From an uncultured Clostridia bacterium (GTDB lineage: Bacteria; Bacillota; Clostridia; Peptostreptococcales; Anaerovoracaceae), in assembly GCA_934234035.1 (NCBI GenBank), contig CAKQHH010000001.1, positions 1 through 64,000 on the forward strand: a DNA stretch of 64,000 nt. The letters are read 5' to 3'. Numbering within the stretch: position 1 is the stretch's first letter; each line of letters begins with the position of its first letter. A program made the translations under genes and the position numbers. Below are positions 8,519 to 16,948 of this stretch, one piece after another. The notes beneath the pieces are model-generated. The model had not been told where the DNA came from. It saw only the letters and a program-made list of their open reading frames with translations, and did not search any database.

Positions 8519-9154
8519 TTAATCCGGCATGATGCTTTCGCCGCGGCATTCCTTGATGTAGGTCTGGATAATCTTTACCGCACCGTCAATGCCGGACTGG
8601 CTGGTGTTGATAAGGAGGTCGTAGGAATCCCGAGCACCCCACTTCATATCCGTGTAGTATTCGTAGTATCTCTTCCGCTGTTTGTCCATCTGCTTTACGA
8701 TTTTTTCCATAGCTGCCGGAGTCATCTTCGCCGCATCTTCCGGCTTCAGCAGGGCCATTTTACGCTTTACCCGATCTTCCATCGGTGCGAACAGGAAGAT
8801 GCTGACATGGGATTGATCGCTGAGGATGTAGTCCGCAGCTCGGCCCACGATGACACAACTTTCTTTAGCGGCGATATCTCGAATCAGCTTATATTCCTCG
8901 GCCTGAATGCGGTCGTAAGGGGACGGCTGATACATTTCCATTCCGGAGAACATGGCGCCGGAAACGAAATCCGGAGCTTTCTCTTCATTATCCTTTACGT
9001 AGTCTGCGTGAAAACCGGTTTTCTTCACGGCCATATCTACAAATTCGTGATCGTAGAACGCAATGCCCAGCTCCGTTGCCAGTCTGCGGCCCACTTCGTG
9101 TCCGCCACTTCCGAACTGACGGCCGATGGTTACGATGATTTTATTCTGTGTCAT
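8519..9154 (-). CDS. Cytidylate kinase-like family protein
   Basis: A 211-residue P-loop kinase of the cytidylate kinase-like group (AAA_33/Cytidylate_kin2 type), which is separate from the canonical Cmk. The nucleotide-binding loop is GRQFGSGGHEVG with the phosphate-binding stretch at 11-18. FYDHEFVDMA and the later CVIVGRAADYIL resemble the substrate and lid regions. Several members are annotated only by similarity, so the true phosphate acceptor is uncertain. The start has AGGAGG-type complementarity upstream (AGGATAGGAGGTC on the minus strand). It is monocistronic and convergent with the YdbC-like gene. Confidence 0.8.
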   Translation of the reverse strand: MTQNKIIVTIGRQFGSGGHEVGRRLATELGIAFYDHEFVDMAVKKTGFHADYVKDNEEKAPDFVSGAMFSGMEMYQPSPYDRIQAEEYKLIRDIAAKESCVIVGRAADYILSDQSHVSIFLFAPMEDRVKRKMALLKPEDAAKMTPAAMEKIVKQMDKQRKRYYEYYTDMKWGARDSYDLLINTSQSGIDGAVKIIQTYIKECRGESIMPD

Positions 9155-9225
9155 AGCAATGACCTCCTATCCTTAAGTTAGAATTATTATACCACAATCG
9201 GAATAAATTCATAAGAACTTTGGCG

Positions 9226-10461
9226 TTATTTCTTTAACGATTCAATGAATTTCTCCACGGCATCTTCGTTCGGCATCAGCGCCCGTGCCTGATCCGGTCT
9301 GCCGCCGCCTCGGCCGCCTAAGGATTTCGCATGTTCTTTTACCAGGGCACCGCAGTTACGGCTTCCGTCGGAGAAGAGCAGCACGGTGTGGCTCGGCTGA
9401 TGTACCAGCGCCATGAGGGCCGGTGCGGACGCATCTTCCATGATGGCAAAACCGAGTTTCAGCAGGTCGTCCGGGGATACCAGCGTAAAAGAATCTTGAT
9501 AGAAGTCTGGTGTGTCCCGATGGAGCAGGGCGGTGATTCGCGCCATCTCCCGATCCCGGTAGTACTGGCGAAGGCCGGTGCAGTCCTGACGGAGCTCGGC
9601 TTCTTTTTCATCCCGAATATCCATCTTCTGAAGCAGGTCGTGGCTGCCGGCGGAGAATCGTTCCTGAACGGAGCGGAGAAGGGCGTCGTCGGCCTGCATG
9701 CTTTCCAATGCTCGGTCACCGCATTCGAAATAGATGCGGTTCATTCCCTTGTTGGGCTCGAATTTGTGAACCCGGATCAGTCCCACTTCGCCGGTGCGGT
9801 GGAAGTGGGTGCCGCAGCAAGCCACGCAGTCGTGGGGGGACTCCAAATCGCCGATGGTGACGATGGTAATTTCGCCGTCCTGGGTGACCGGCTTCCGAGT
9901 CGGCATAACAGAAGCCTCTTCCCGGTTCGGGAAGGTGGATACGGTCACCGGAAGGTTTGCCCAGATCACTTCGTTGGCCATTTTTTCCGCGGCCCGAACC
10001 TGCTCTTCCGTCAGCTTCTTTCCGTCGTAGTCCATGTCGATGGTAACGTATTCTCCGCCCATGTGGAATCCTTTGTTGGCGCCGCCGAAGAGCTGAATGA
10101 ACGCACCGGTGAGAATATGCTCGCCGGTATGGCGCTGGGTATTTATGCGGCGGCGGTCTTCGTTCAGCTTCTGGGTGACGGTCATGCCGACCTGCAGAGC
10201 ATCGATTGCGGAGGAATCCCCTTCGATGGTGTGAGAAATGATGCCGGTATCTTTATCTTCCTGCACATCGATGACGGAAACGGATGTGCCGTCCGGGGTT
10301 ACAAGTGTGCCTGTGTCGCAGGGCTGACCTCCGCCGGTAGGGAAGAAAACCGTTCGGTCCATGATGATTCGGGTGCTTTTGCCGTCATTTTGAATGGCCT
10401 CAATCCGACCGTCCAGCTCGCGGCAGTCGACGTCGTGCTGGTAATATTTTTCTGTTGTCAT
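9226..10461 (-). CDS. AlaX-type alanyl-tRNA editing protein with DHHA1-like domain
   Basis: A 411-residue homologue of the editing half of alanyl-tRNA synthetase, expected to hydrolyse mischarged Ser- or Gly-tRNA(Ala) in trans. It starts with the beta-barrel segment DRTVFFPTGGGQP (about 35-47). The zinc site is complete: HTGEH at 111-115 (HxxxH) and C215xxxH219 within CVACCGTHFH. The C-terminal region ends in GGGRPDQARALMP, the hallmark of the DHHA1 domain, so this is a long AlaX form. No aminoacylation domain is present. The start at 10461 is fixed by GGAGG a few bases upstream. The 246-bp gap before it is unusually AT-rich and carries DnaA-box-like words. Confidence 0.88.
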   Translation of the reverse strand: MTTEKYYQHDVDCRELDGRIEAIQNDGKSTRIIMDRTVFFPTGGGQPCDTGTLVTPDGTSVSVIDVQEDKDTGIISHTIEGDSSAIDALQVGMTVTQKLNEDRRRINTQRHTGEHILTGAFIQLFGGANKGFHMGGEYVTIDMDYDGKKLTEEQVRAAEKMANEVIWANLPVTVSTFPNREEASVMPTRKPVTQDGEITIVTIGDLESPHDCVACCGTHFHRTGEVGLIRVHKFEPNKGMNRIYFECGDRALESMQADDALLRSVQERFSAGSHDLLQKMDIRDEKEAELRQDCTGLRQYYRDREMARITALLHRDTPDFYQDSFTLVSPDDLLKLGFAIMEDASAPALMALVHQPSHTVLLFSDGSRNCGALVKEHAKSLGGRGGGRPDQARALMPNEDAVEKFIESLKK

Positions 10462-10526
10462 AATAACCTCCTGCATCCGTTTTCTTCTGTGGAGAGAAGA
10501 AAACAACGGATTAATATCGTCTAAAA

Positions 10527-10703
10527 TGTGGAAAACTTTTCAATAAAAATAGCGTGAAACACGTGAAACATTTGAAATACAAGGAAATCAAAATATATAA
10601 AGTTTTCAACATGCCAATGTGCAATAAATTGTATACAATTTTCCTGAATCCTGTGGAAAAAATCGTATCCCTTGAAATCAAGCACTTTACAAAGTGTTGA
10701 TAA
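10527..10703. other. Cluster of DnaA-box-like nonamers and a parS-like word in the gap ahead of alaX
   Basis: Three nonamers within one mismatch of TTATCCACA lie on the same (minus) strand: TTTTCCACA at 10527-10535, TTTTCCACA at 10652-10660 and TTATCAACA at 10695-10703. At 10555-10570 the sequence matches the ParB site TGTTTCACGTGAAACA at 13 of 16 positions, with the right half perfect. AGCGTGAA, the half-site of the repeats at 16.5 kb, overlaps it at 10551-10558. The gap also contains AT-rich DNA. No dnaA or oriC-linked gene is in the window, so this is not claimed to be the origin. Confidence 0.4.
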
Positions 10704-10707
10704 ATGT

Positions 10708-11946
10708 TTACCGGAGAATATCCTCAAAGGTGGCTCCGGGCATTTCGCAGAATGTTTGGAACACCTGAGAGTCGAATTTGTACCTTCCGGTGAGTTCCAG
10801 ATTTCCGGAAATGAAGGTCGCTGCCAGGTCCATTTCCATGGAAGATATTTTCATCACTTCCGAGCTCATGATGACCAGCTCGTCGACACGGGTAATCAGA
10901 TACGCACCGTATACGTCGTTGTTCATGTAGTAGTTTGACGTGTCCACGTGGGTATTGTCGTTGTTGTACAGAAGATAGAGGATTCCGTTGGGCACCGGGG
11001 AAATCTGCGAATCCGATGCCATCATGGAGCGGTCCAGGTCGAAGTGCTCCGGATCCTTGACGATTTTGTACGCGGAGACGTATTCCGGACGCCGCATCTG
11101 CATCGCCATCTCAATTTCCGAGAAATGATTGAAATAGGTGCACTCCATCGAAGAGACCAATGCCATCCGCTTTCCTTTCGTGATGTCCAGCCGAAGAATT
11201 AGGCGGGCGTAGAAGTACCCTTCATCGGCTTCCATTTGAGCGGTGCAGAAGAATTCTCCGGGCGCCTTGCCTTTTGTGGTTCGGTTGTGAATCAAGGTCA
11301 TCATCCGATACTGCCATTTCGGAATGCTCTGAAGCATTTCCGGTGTCATCGCAGAGAGCACCGAAGCGCCGATGTAATCCTTATCGCACATCCGCATGAC
11401 GAAGTAGTTGATGGTTTCGTACATGGAGACGTTTTTGAGGCAGACTGCTCGGGTAGCCTCTTCCGGCATCCACTCCTCGTATTCCGGATCCTCCTTGGCC
11501 GCCTCCAGCATGAGGCGAATTCTTTTTAGCGTATCCTTCCGAAACTCCTGAATGTCCACATCGTGGTAGTGGAAGTATCCCTTATTGGTTTCGATGGCCA
11601 TTTCAATCAGCCGAACGGCCGCTCCCAGGGAAATGGAGATTTCTCTTCCGCCCAGGCTTTCCGAGACTCGCTTCCACTGTTCCCGACACTCGTACTGGCT
11701 GTGGAGCATGCTCACGTCCGCCATGGCCGGGTCGGTGAAGTATTCCAGGTAATCGTCGATGCCGTATTCGGAGAAGTCCAGATGCAGAATCTGGTAAATC
11801 TTGCTGCGGCCGCACTTCCAGGTAATCTTCATGGCGATAACGCCCATAAGGCGGGTGTCCGTGGCCACGCAGCTGTCCCATTTGCAGTCTTTGAAATGAT
11901 TGTAGAGGAAGGATTGCTTTCCTTCCACCGCATATAGTTCATTCAT
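10708..11946 (-). CDS. Hypothetical protein, family not recognised
   Basis: A 412-residue soluble protein I cannot assign. It has no signal peptide or convincing membrane segment. It is rich in Met, Tyr and acidic residues, with an alpha-helical central part (segments such as FRKDTLKRIRLMLEAAKEDPEYEEW) and a beta-rich C-terminal half. I chose the ATG at 11946 because AAAGGG lies about 12 bases upstream; an ATG 12 codons earlier has no ribosome site. Codon usage resembles its neighbours, and the opposite strand shows no better gene. It stands alone between alaX and the divergently transcribed metK unit. A hairpin (CACTTT / AAAGTG, 10683-10696) lies just beyond its stop. Confidence 0.75.
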   Translation of the reverse strand: MNELYAVEGKQSFLYNHFKDCKWDSCVATDTRLMGVIAMKITWKCGRSKIYQILHLDFSEYGIDDYLEYFTDPAMADVSMLHSQYECREQWKRVSESLGGREISISLGAAVRLIEMAIETNKGYFHYHDVDIQEFRKDTLKRIRLMLEAAKEDPEYEEWMPEEATRAVCLKNVSMYETINYFVMRMCDKDYIGASVLSAMTPEMLQSIPKWQYRMMTLIHNRTTKGKAPGEFFCTAQMEADEGYFYARLILRLDITKGKRMALVSSMECTYFNHFSEIEMAMQMRRPEYVSAYKIVKDPEHFDLDRSMMASDSQISPVPNGILYLLYNNDNTHVDTSNYYMNNDVYGAYLITRVDELVIMSSEVMKISSMEMDLAATFISGNLELTGRYKFDSQVFQTFCEMPGATFEDILR

Positions 11947-12041
11947 TGGCTTTTCAAACCCTTTCTTAGTATCATTTTGCATATCATGCCATTATACACT
12001 ATTCTCAAAGAAAGTATCAATAAAAAGCAGGGGGAATTCCC

Positions 12042-12069
12042 TTGACATGCCGGCATAAATGATTATAAT
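12042..12069 (+). promoter_or_regulatory. Promoter of the SAM riboswitch-metK transcript
   Basis: A perfect TTGACA at 12042-12047 and a perfect TATAAT at 12064-12069 are separated by 16 bp, ending 13 bp before the riboswitch P1 stem. Confidence 0.8.
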
Positions 12070-12082
12070 GACCATAGACTAA

Positions 12083-12203
12083 TCCTTATTACGAGCGAGG
12101 TAGGGAATGGGCCCGATGAACTCGCGGCAACCTCGGCAATAACAGTCGAAGGTGCCAAATCCCACAGTTCCACGGAGAACCGGCGGAATCTGGAAGATAA
12201 GGA
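12083..12203 (+). promoter_or_regulatory. SAM-I riboswitch (S-box)
   Basis: The conserved S-box elements appear in order: P1 arms TCCTTAT (12083-12089) and ATAAGGA (12197-12203), GAGCGAGG, GGGCCCGATGAA, GGCAACC, and GGTGCCAAATCCCAC. SAM binding would stabilise P1 and favour the terminator immediately downstream, turning off metK when SAM is plentiful. Confidence 0.95.
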
Positions 12204-12211
12204 GAGTGGAA

Positions 12212-12240
12212 GCTCTCTTTGTTTGGAGAGCGTTTTTTTT
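12212..12240 (+). terminator. Riboswitch-controlled terminator ahead of metK
   Basis: The stem GCTCTC (12212-12217) / GAGAGC (12226-12231) is followed by a run of eight T. It lies eight bases after the SAM-I P1 stem and is the expression platform. Confidence 0.9.
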
Positions 12241-12310
12241 ATCCATTATTACCGAACATACGGATATTCGGACCCATGACGAATATCCAGAAGATACAAA
12301 GGAGATTGTT

Positions 12311-13501
12311 ATGAAAAAACTTTTTACCTCTGAATCCGTTACCGAAGGACATCCGGATAAAGTCTGCGACCAGATTTCCGATGCCATTCTGGATGCGATT
12401 CTGAAAGAAGACCCTCGGGCACACGTTGCCTGCGAAACCGTGGTAAAGACCGGTTTCGTAATGGTATTCGGTGAGATTTCCACCACTTGCACCGCGGACG
12501 TGGAAGGCATTGTTCGGAAGGTGGTTACCGATATCGGTTACGACTGCAGCGATGTATGCTTTGACGGAAACACCTGTGCCGTTCTGGTTGCGATTGAAGA
12601 GCAGTCCCCGGACATCGCACAGGGCGTAGACGAAGCGCTGGAAGTGAAAGAAGGAAAGAGCAGCGATGAGGACGCTCTTACCGGTGCCGGAGACCAGGGC
12701 ATGATGTTCGGTTTCGCCTGCGACGAAACCGAAGAACTGATGCCGATGCCGATTGCACTGGCTCATATGCTGGCGCTGCAGCTGGCAAAGGTTCGGAAGG
12801 ACGGAACCCTGAGCTACCTCCGTCCGGACGGAAAGACCCAGGTTACCGTAGAATATGATGACGACCGCGTGGTTCGAATCGATACTGTGGTTATTTCCAC
12901 ACAGCACGACCCGGACGTATCCCTGGAGCAGATTCGGAAGGATATGATTGAGTACGTGGTAAAACCGGTTCTGCCGGTGGAATACATCGACGAAGATACC
13001 AAGTACTTCGTCAACCCGACCGGCCGCTTCGTTATCGGCGGACCGAAGGGTGACTCCGGCCTTACCGGCCGTAAAATCATTGTGGATACCTACGGCGGAT
13101 ATGCCAGCCACGGCGGCGGTGCGTTCTCCGGAAAGGACCCGACGAAGGTGGACCGCAGCGGTGCGTACATGGCTCGTTACATTGCAAAGAACATCGTGGC
13201 AGCCGGACTGGCGCGCAAGGTGGAAATCGAGCTGGCTTACGCCATCGGCGTAGCGGAACCGGTATCCGTCTATGTGAACACCTATGGAACCGGAATCATC
13301 TCCGACGAGGACATCGTGAAGATCGTTCGCGAGCACTTCGACATGAGACCGGGTGCCATCATCAAGACGTTGGATCTCCTGCGCCCGCAGTACAGACAGC
13401 TGGCGGCTTACGGACACTTCGGCCGCACCAAGCTGGGCGTTCGCTGGGAGGACACGGATCAGGCAGAGGCACTGAAGAAGGCGGCAGAAGCTTACAAATA
13501 G
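12311..13501 (+). CDS. metK: S-adenosylmethionine synthetase
   Basis: A 396-residue MetK, making SAM from methionine and ATP. Signatures are [17 protein letters not shown] near the N-terminus, [12 protein letters not shown] (family signature 1) and [16 protein letters not shown] (signature 2), the last two lining the ATP and metal site. Length and domain content are normal for the three-fold pseudo-symmetric family. The start at 12311 follows a GGAGATTGTT site; the open frame upstream runs back through the riboswitch and is not coding. Regulation is by the SAM-I riboswitch and terminator at 12083-12240, giving product feedback. Confidence 0.97.
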   Translation: MKKLFTSESVTEGHPDKVCDQISDAILDAILKEDPRAHVACETVVKTGFVMVFGEISTTCTADVEGIVRKVVTDIGYDCSDVCFDGNTCAVLVAIEEQSPDIAQGVDEALEVKEGKSSDEDALTGAGDQGMMFGFACDETEELMPMPIALAHMLALQLAKVRKDGTLSYLRPDGKTQVTVEYDDDRVVRIDTVVISTQHDPDVSLEQIRKDMIEYVVKPVLPVEYIDEDTKYFVNPTGRFVIGGPKGDSGLTGRKIIVDTYGGYASHGGGAFSGKDPTKVDRSGAYMARYIAKNIVAAGLARKVEIELAYAIGVAEPVSVYVNTYGTGIISDEDIVKIVREHFDMRPGAIIKTLDLLRPQYRQLAAYGHFGRTKLGVRWEDTDQAEALKKAAEAYK

Positions 13502-13624
13502 AATGCGGCATTGCCGGTAAAAATAGCATCGGTGATTTTTGTTTTTACGGGAAGCGCGAATGAAAACGAAAGGCGTGAGTCACCCATGGGGCTTGCGCCT
13601 TTTGAAGTAGAAACGGACGATACT

Positions 13625-14839
13625 ATGAAAAAATCATTTGACATTTGCATTATTGGCGCCGGCGCGTCCGGCATGGCAGCGGCTCTGGAGGCGGCGGAGG
13701 CGAATCCGGCGGCTCGAATCCTGGTGGTGGAGAAGAACGATCAGCTGGGACGGAAAATCCGCGCCACGGGCAGCGGCCGATGCAATATTTCCAACGAAAA
13801 AGCGAGGGACAGCCGGCAGGCGGTGCAGCTTCTGGAGAAATGGGGCATCGCGGTTCGGACGCTGGATTCCGGCCTCATGTACCCCTACTCCGAATCCGCC
13901 GGGGACGTGGCGGACCTCCTGGCGATGGAGATGAAGACCCGGGGCGTATTTCTTTGGACCGATACCGTCATAAAAGAAATTTCGCCGCGTCGGGATAGGT
14001 CCGATTTCCTCCTGACGGTGGAAACAGCCGGTTCCGCGAAGCGCATCACCGCATCCAAGGTCATCGCAGCGGTCGGCGGAAAAGCCGGTCCGCATTACGG
14101 AACCACGGGGGACGGATACAAAATGATGCGGAACCTAGGGCATACAGTGACGGCACCGGTTCCCGTCCTCACACCGGTGGAGTGCAAGGGCGACGACTGC
14201 CATTTAATTGGAGGAACCCGCGCCAAAGGAAAGGTCACGCTGAAAGAGCGCGATGGAGAAGAATGGAAGAAGACTTTTGAAGAGTCGGGAGAGATTCAGT
14301 TCACGTCCTTTGGAATTTCCGGAATCTGTGTCTTCAACATGACCCGATACATGCGGTTCAAGCCGGGAAGGGGTATCGACGATTTTCGAATCGAAATCGA
14401 CCTGTGCCCGGAACGAGATTTGATGAAGTACATCGCAGGACGGAAGGCGCGCACGCCGGAGCTGAACGTGGAATGGCTTCTCACCTCCGTTTTGAAGGGA
14501 AAATTGGCCGGCTACGTCCTTGAAAGAATCGGAATCGACGCTGCCAAAACCATCGGTGAACTGACGGAAGCGGAATGCCGCGCCATCTGCGAACAAGTGC
14601 ATACGCTGGAGTTCCGGCCCACCGGCGTCCGGGGGTGGAAGGAAGCGCAGTGTACCTCCGGCGGCGTGGCGCTTTCGGAATTGGATGAAAAAACCGGGGA
14701 GTCCAAGCTCTGCCCGGGATTGTACATCACCGGGGAGCTGCAGGACTATGACGGCCCGTGCGGCGGATACAATTTGAATCACGCCTGGCTGACCGGCAGC
14801 GCCGCCGGAAGGGATGCCGGGGAAAAGTGCAGGAAATAA
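13625..14839 (+). CDS. HI0933/BaiN-type flavoprotein (FAD-dependent oxidoreductase)
   Basis: A 404-residue member of the HI0933-like (YhiN/BaiN) flavoprotein family. The dinucleotide-binding motif is GAGASG at 11-16. It is followed by the family signature ATGSGRCNISN, and the C-terminal flavin-binding motif is GPCGGYNLNHAW preceded by CTSGGVAL. BaiN relatives have been linked to bile-acid precursor reduction, but most family members have no proven substrate, so I do not assign one. The start at 13625 has only weak ribosome complementarity; an upstream ATG at 13586 is an alternative. It is followed after 21 bp by a second flavoprotein and probably shares its transcript. Confidence 0.85.
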   Translation: MKKSFDICIIGAGASGMAAALEAAEANPAARILVVEKNDQLGRKIRATGSGRCNISNEKARDSRQAVQLLEKWGIAVRTLDSGLMYPYSESAGDVADLLAMEMKTRGVFLWTDTVIKEISPRRDRSDFLLTVETAGSAKRITASKVIAAVGGKAGPHYGTTGDGYKMMRNLGHTVTAPVPVLTPVECKGDDCHLIGGTRAKGKVTLKERDGEEWKKTFEESGEIQFTSFGISGICVFNMTRYMRFKPGRGIDDFRIEIDLCPERDLMKYIAGRKARTPELNVEWLLTSVLKGKLAGYVLERIGIDAAKTIGELTEAECRAICEQVHTLEFRPTGVRGWKEAQCTSGGVALSELDEKTGESKLCPGLYITGELQDYDGPCGGYNLNHAWLTGSAAGRDAGEKCRK

Positions 14840-14860
14840 AGGAAAGATAGAAGGTAGAGA

Positions 14861-16420
14861 ATGTATCATTATCGAGTGAATCAGATAAAATTAGCTATCG
14901 GAGAGCCCAAGGACCGAATCCCGGGACGAATCGGAAAGATGCTTGGCATCTCTTCGGATATGATTCAAAAATACGACATCCGTCGGGAATCCATCGATGC
15001 CCGGAACAAGTCGGACATCCGTCTGGTCTATACGGTGGATTTTTTTACCCGAAAACCCGTTCGGCGTAAGAACAAAAACCTTCAGGAAGTGGGGGAGGAA
15101 CGACCGGCAGAACCGGTATCCGGAACCCAAACGCTTCAGGGACGGCCGCTGATCGTGGGCTTCGGTCCCTGCGGGATTTTTGCCGCATTGAAATTGGCGG
15201 AGAAGGGATACCGGCCGGTGGTCATTGAGCGAGGACAGGCCATGGCGAAACGGGTGGCGGATGTGGAAGCCTTTCGGCAGAAGGGATTGCTGAATCCGGA
15301 ATCCAACGTGCTGTTCGGAGAAGGGGGCGCCGGAACTTTTTCGGACGGAAAGCTTACCAGCGGAATTAAGAACGGGCACATCCGGGAGGTGCTGGAGGTC
15401 TTTGCGGAGGCCGGTGCCAACCCGGCGATTCTGTACGAACACCGCCCTCATATCGGTACCGATGTGCTTCGGGAAGTGATTGTAAACATTCGCCACAAAA
15501 TCCTTTCCCTGGGCGGTGAAGTGCGGTTCGGAACCCGCCTGGAGTCCCTCCGGACAGAAGAGGGCCGGCTCACCGGCGCGGTGCTGGTGAACGATGAAGG
15601 AAAGCGGGAAGAATTTGTCACCGATGCGCTGATTCTGGCAATCGGTCACAGCGCCCGGGATACCTTCGAAATGATTCATGAAAAAAACCTGCCGATGGAG
15701 CAGAAGCCACTTTCCATCGGAGTTCGAATGGAACATCCGCAGGACCTGATCGACCGGGCCCAGTACGGAGAGGAGCGGAGACTTCCTCCGGCAGATTACA
15801 AAGTGTCCTACCGCGCCTCCAACGGCAGAGGGGTCTATTCCTTCTGCATGTGCCCCGGCGGTGAGGTCATCGTCTGCTCCACCCGAGAGAAGGAACTTTG
15901 CGTGAACGGAATGAGCAACAGCAAGCGAGACAGCGGCACCGCCAACAGCGGCATCCTCTGCGATGTGCGCACATCGGATTTTGAGTCCGACGATGTGCTG
16001 GCGGGAGTTCGTTTCCAGGAGAAGTACGAGCGGCTGGCGTATGAGAAGGGGCTGGAAGAACACGGCGAGATTTTCCGGGCGCCGGAGTGCACCATGGAGG
16101 AGTTCTTGAACGGCACGGGAAACAGCCGTTTCGTCACGGAATCTTTGCCGGATTTTGCGGTGGAAGGACTGCGGGAAGCGGTACCTCACTTTGCCTGGAA
16201 GATTAAGGGTTATGATTTGCCGGACGCCAAAATCAAGAGCGTGGAAACCAGAAGCTCTTCTCCGGTTCGAATCCTCCGGGATGAAAGCGGACAGAGTGAA
16301 ATCCGCGGAATCTATCCGGCGGGAGAAGGTGCCGGCTATGCGGGCGGAATTACATCCGCGGCCTGCGACGGCATTCGGGCGGCCTATCACGTGATTGAAG
16401 CCTTTGCGAAACCGGAATAA
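14861..16420 (+). CDS. FAD-dependent dehydrogenase-like protein (COG2509 type)
   Basis: A 519-residue flavoprotein. The first 90 residues form the extra N-terminal domain typical of COG2509 proteins (MYHYRVNQIKLAIGE onward). The Rossmann motif GFGPCGIFAAL then lies near residue 100. Further on are LFGEGGAGTFSDGKL, SFCMCPGGEVI, and the C-terminal FAD motif YPAGEGAGYAGGITSAACDG. The family is widespread in anaerobic Bacillota and poorly characterised; the substrate is unknown. It follows the HI0933-type gene by 21 bp, with a weak GGTAGAG ribosome site. It is the last gene before a 504-bp convergent gap. Confidence 0.85.
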   Translation: MYHYRVNQIKLAIGEPKDRIPGRIGKMLGISSDMIQKYDIRRESIDARNKSDIRLVYTVDFFTRKPVRRKNKNLQEVGEERPAEPVSGTQTLQGRPLIVGFGPCGIFAALKLAEKGYRPVVIERGQAMAKRVADVEAFRQKGLLNPESNVLFGEGGAGTFSDGKLTSGIKNGHIREVLEVFAEAGANPAILYEHRPHIGTDVLREVIVNIRHKILSLGGEVRFGTRLESLRTEEGRLTGAVLVNDEGKREEFVTDALILAIGHSARDTFEMIHEKNLPMEQKPLSIGVRMEHPQDLIDRAQYGEERRLPPADYKVSYRASNGRGVYSFCMCPGGEVIVCSTREKELCVNGMSNSKRDSGTANSGILCDVRTSDFESDDVLAGVRFQEKYERLAYEKGLEEHGEIFRAPECTMEEFLNGTGNSRFVTESLPDFAVEGLREAVPHFAWKIKGYDLPDAKIKSVETRSSSPVRILRDESGQSEIRGIYPAGEGAGYAGGITSAACDGIRAAYHVIEAFAKPE

Positions 16421-16507
16421 AAGTGAAAGCGGAATAAAATTAACGGTCTAATTGCATTATCTGCCAAATCTGCACACAATCTCATATGCCTAGAAAAATG
16501 AAGGCGG

Positions 16508-16753
16508 TTCACGCTTTCTGACAGAAAAATAGGATTTAGCGTGAACGCAATTCGCCGTTTTATCGGAACTCTAATTTTGAATCGACGGATTACCGCCGTT
16601 AGTTCACGCTGATAAAGCGATTCCTTTCAAAAAGCGTGAACTATTTTCACAAGGTTGGTTTGCCACGAAGAATTACATGGCAAAACCGTGTATGTCCAAA
16701 AATAAATTCACCAAATTCACGCTAATCAACAAAAATTGCTAGAATAGCGTGAA
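16508..16753. repeat. Three TTCACGCT-N22-AGCGTGAA inverted-repeat units
   Basis: The octamer TTCACGCT occurs at 16508, 16603 and 16716. Each copy is followed exactly 30 bp later (start to start) by its reverse complement AGCGTGAA at 16538, 16633 and 16746. The 22-bp interiors differ in sequence but not in length. Unit spacing is 95 and 113 bp. Arms 30 bp apart fall on the same helical face, which suggests a DNA-binding protein site more than an RNA hairpin. The function is unknown. Confidence 0.85.
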
Positions 16754-16830
16754 GTCACCTTGAATTTCTAGACATATTTAATTTTTTTTATTGCAAGAAT
16801 TCTAGTTTCCGAAAAAACGTCTAAAAATGA

Positions 16831-16882
16831 AAAACCTGCACCGGTCAGCAACAACTTGACATTGCTGACCGGTGCAGGTTTT
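16831..16882. terminator. Bidirectional terminator, 21-bp perfect stem
   Basis: A 21-base arm at 16831-16851 pairs perfectly with 16862-16882 around a 10-base loop. A-tracts on the left and T-tracts on the right let it work for the plus-strand flavoprotein operon and for minus-strand dapB. Confidence 0.85.
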
Positions 16883-16892
16883 GTTCCTTAGT

Positions 16893-16948
16893 ACTTTTAC
16901 AGTCCAAATGCTTCCTTAACACTTTTACAGTCCGAAGGCTTCCTTAAT
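16893..16948. repeat. 28-bp tandem duplication of the dapB 3' end
   Basis: The 28 bases at 16921-16948, covering the last codons and stop of dapB, are repeated at 16893-16920 with three mismatches. The outer copy would encode VKEAFGL and a stop, mirroring the real end IKEAFGL. The period is not a multiple of three, so the outer copy is untranslated. Confidence 0.8.

Larger units (their letters stand above)
16421..16924. other. 504-bp convergent intergenic region, AT-rich, no gene
   Basis: This gap lies between the 3' ends of the COG2509-type gene and dapB, so it needs no promoters for its neighbours. It is clearly more AT-rich than the flanking genes and has no plausible reading frame. It contains three inverted-repeat units (16508-16545, 16603-16640, 16716-16753), one strong bidirectional terminator and a duplicated copy of the dapB 3' end. 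Confidence 0.8.

Noticed and set aside
10555..10570. Bona fide parS site
   Set aside because: Three of five bases in the left half differ from TGTTTCACGTGAAACA and no parAB or origin genes are present. It is kept only as a parS-like word in a finding.
10462..10707. Replication origin
   Set aside because: The DnaA-box-like words are few and imperfect, and neither dnaA nor rpmH/dnaN neighbours are in the window.
16508..16753. CRISPR-like array
   Set aside because: The repeated octamers alternate in orientation and the spacing is 30, 65, 30, 83, 30 bp. There is no long direct repeat and no cas gene.
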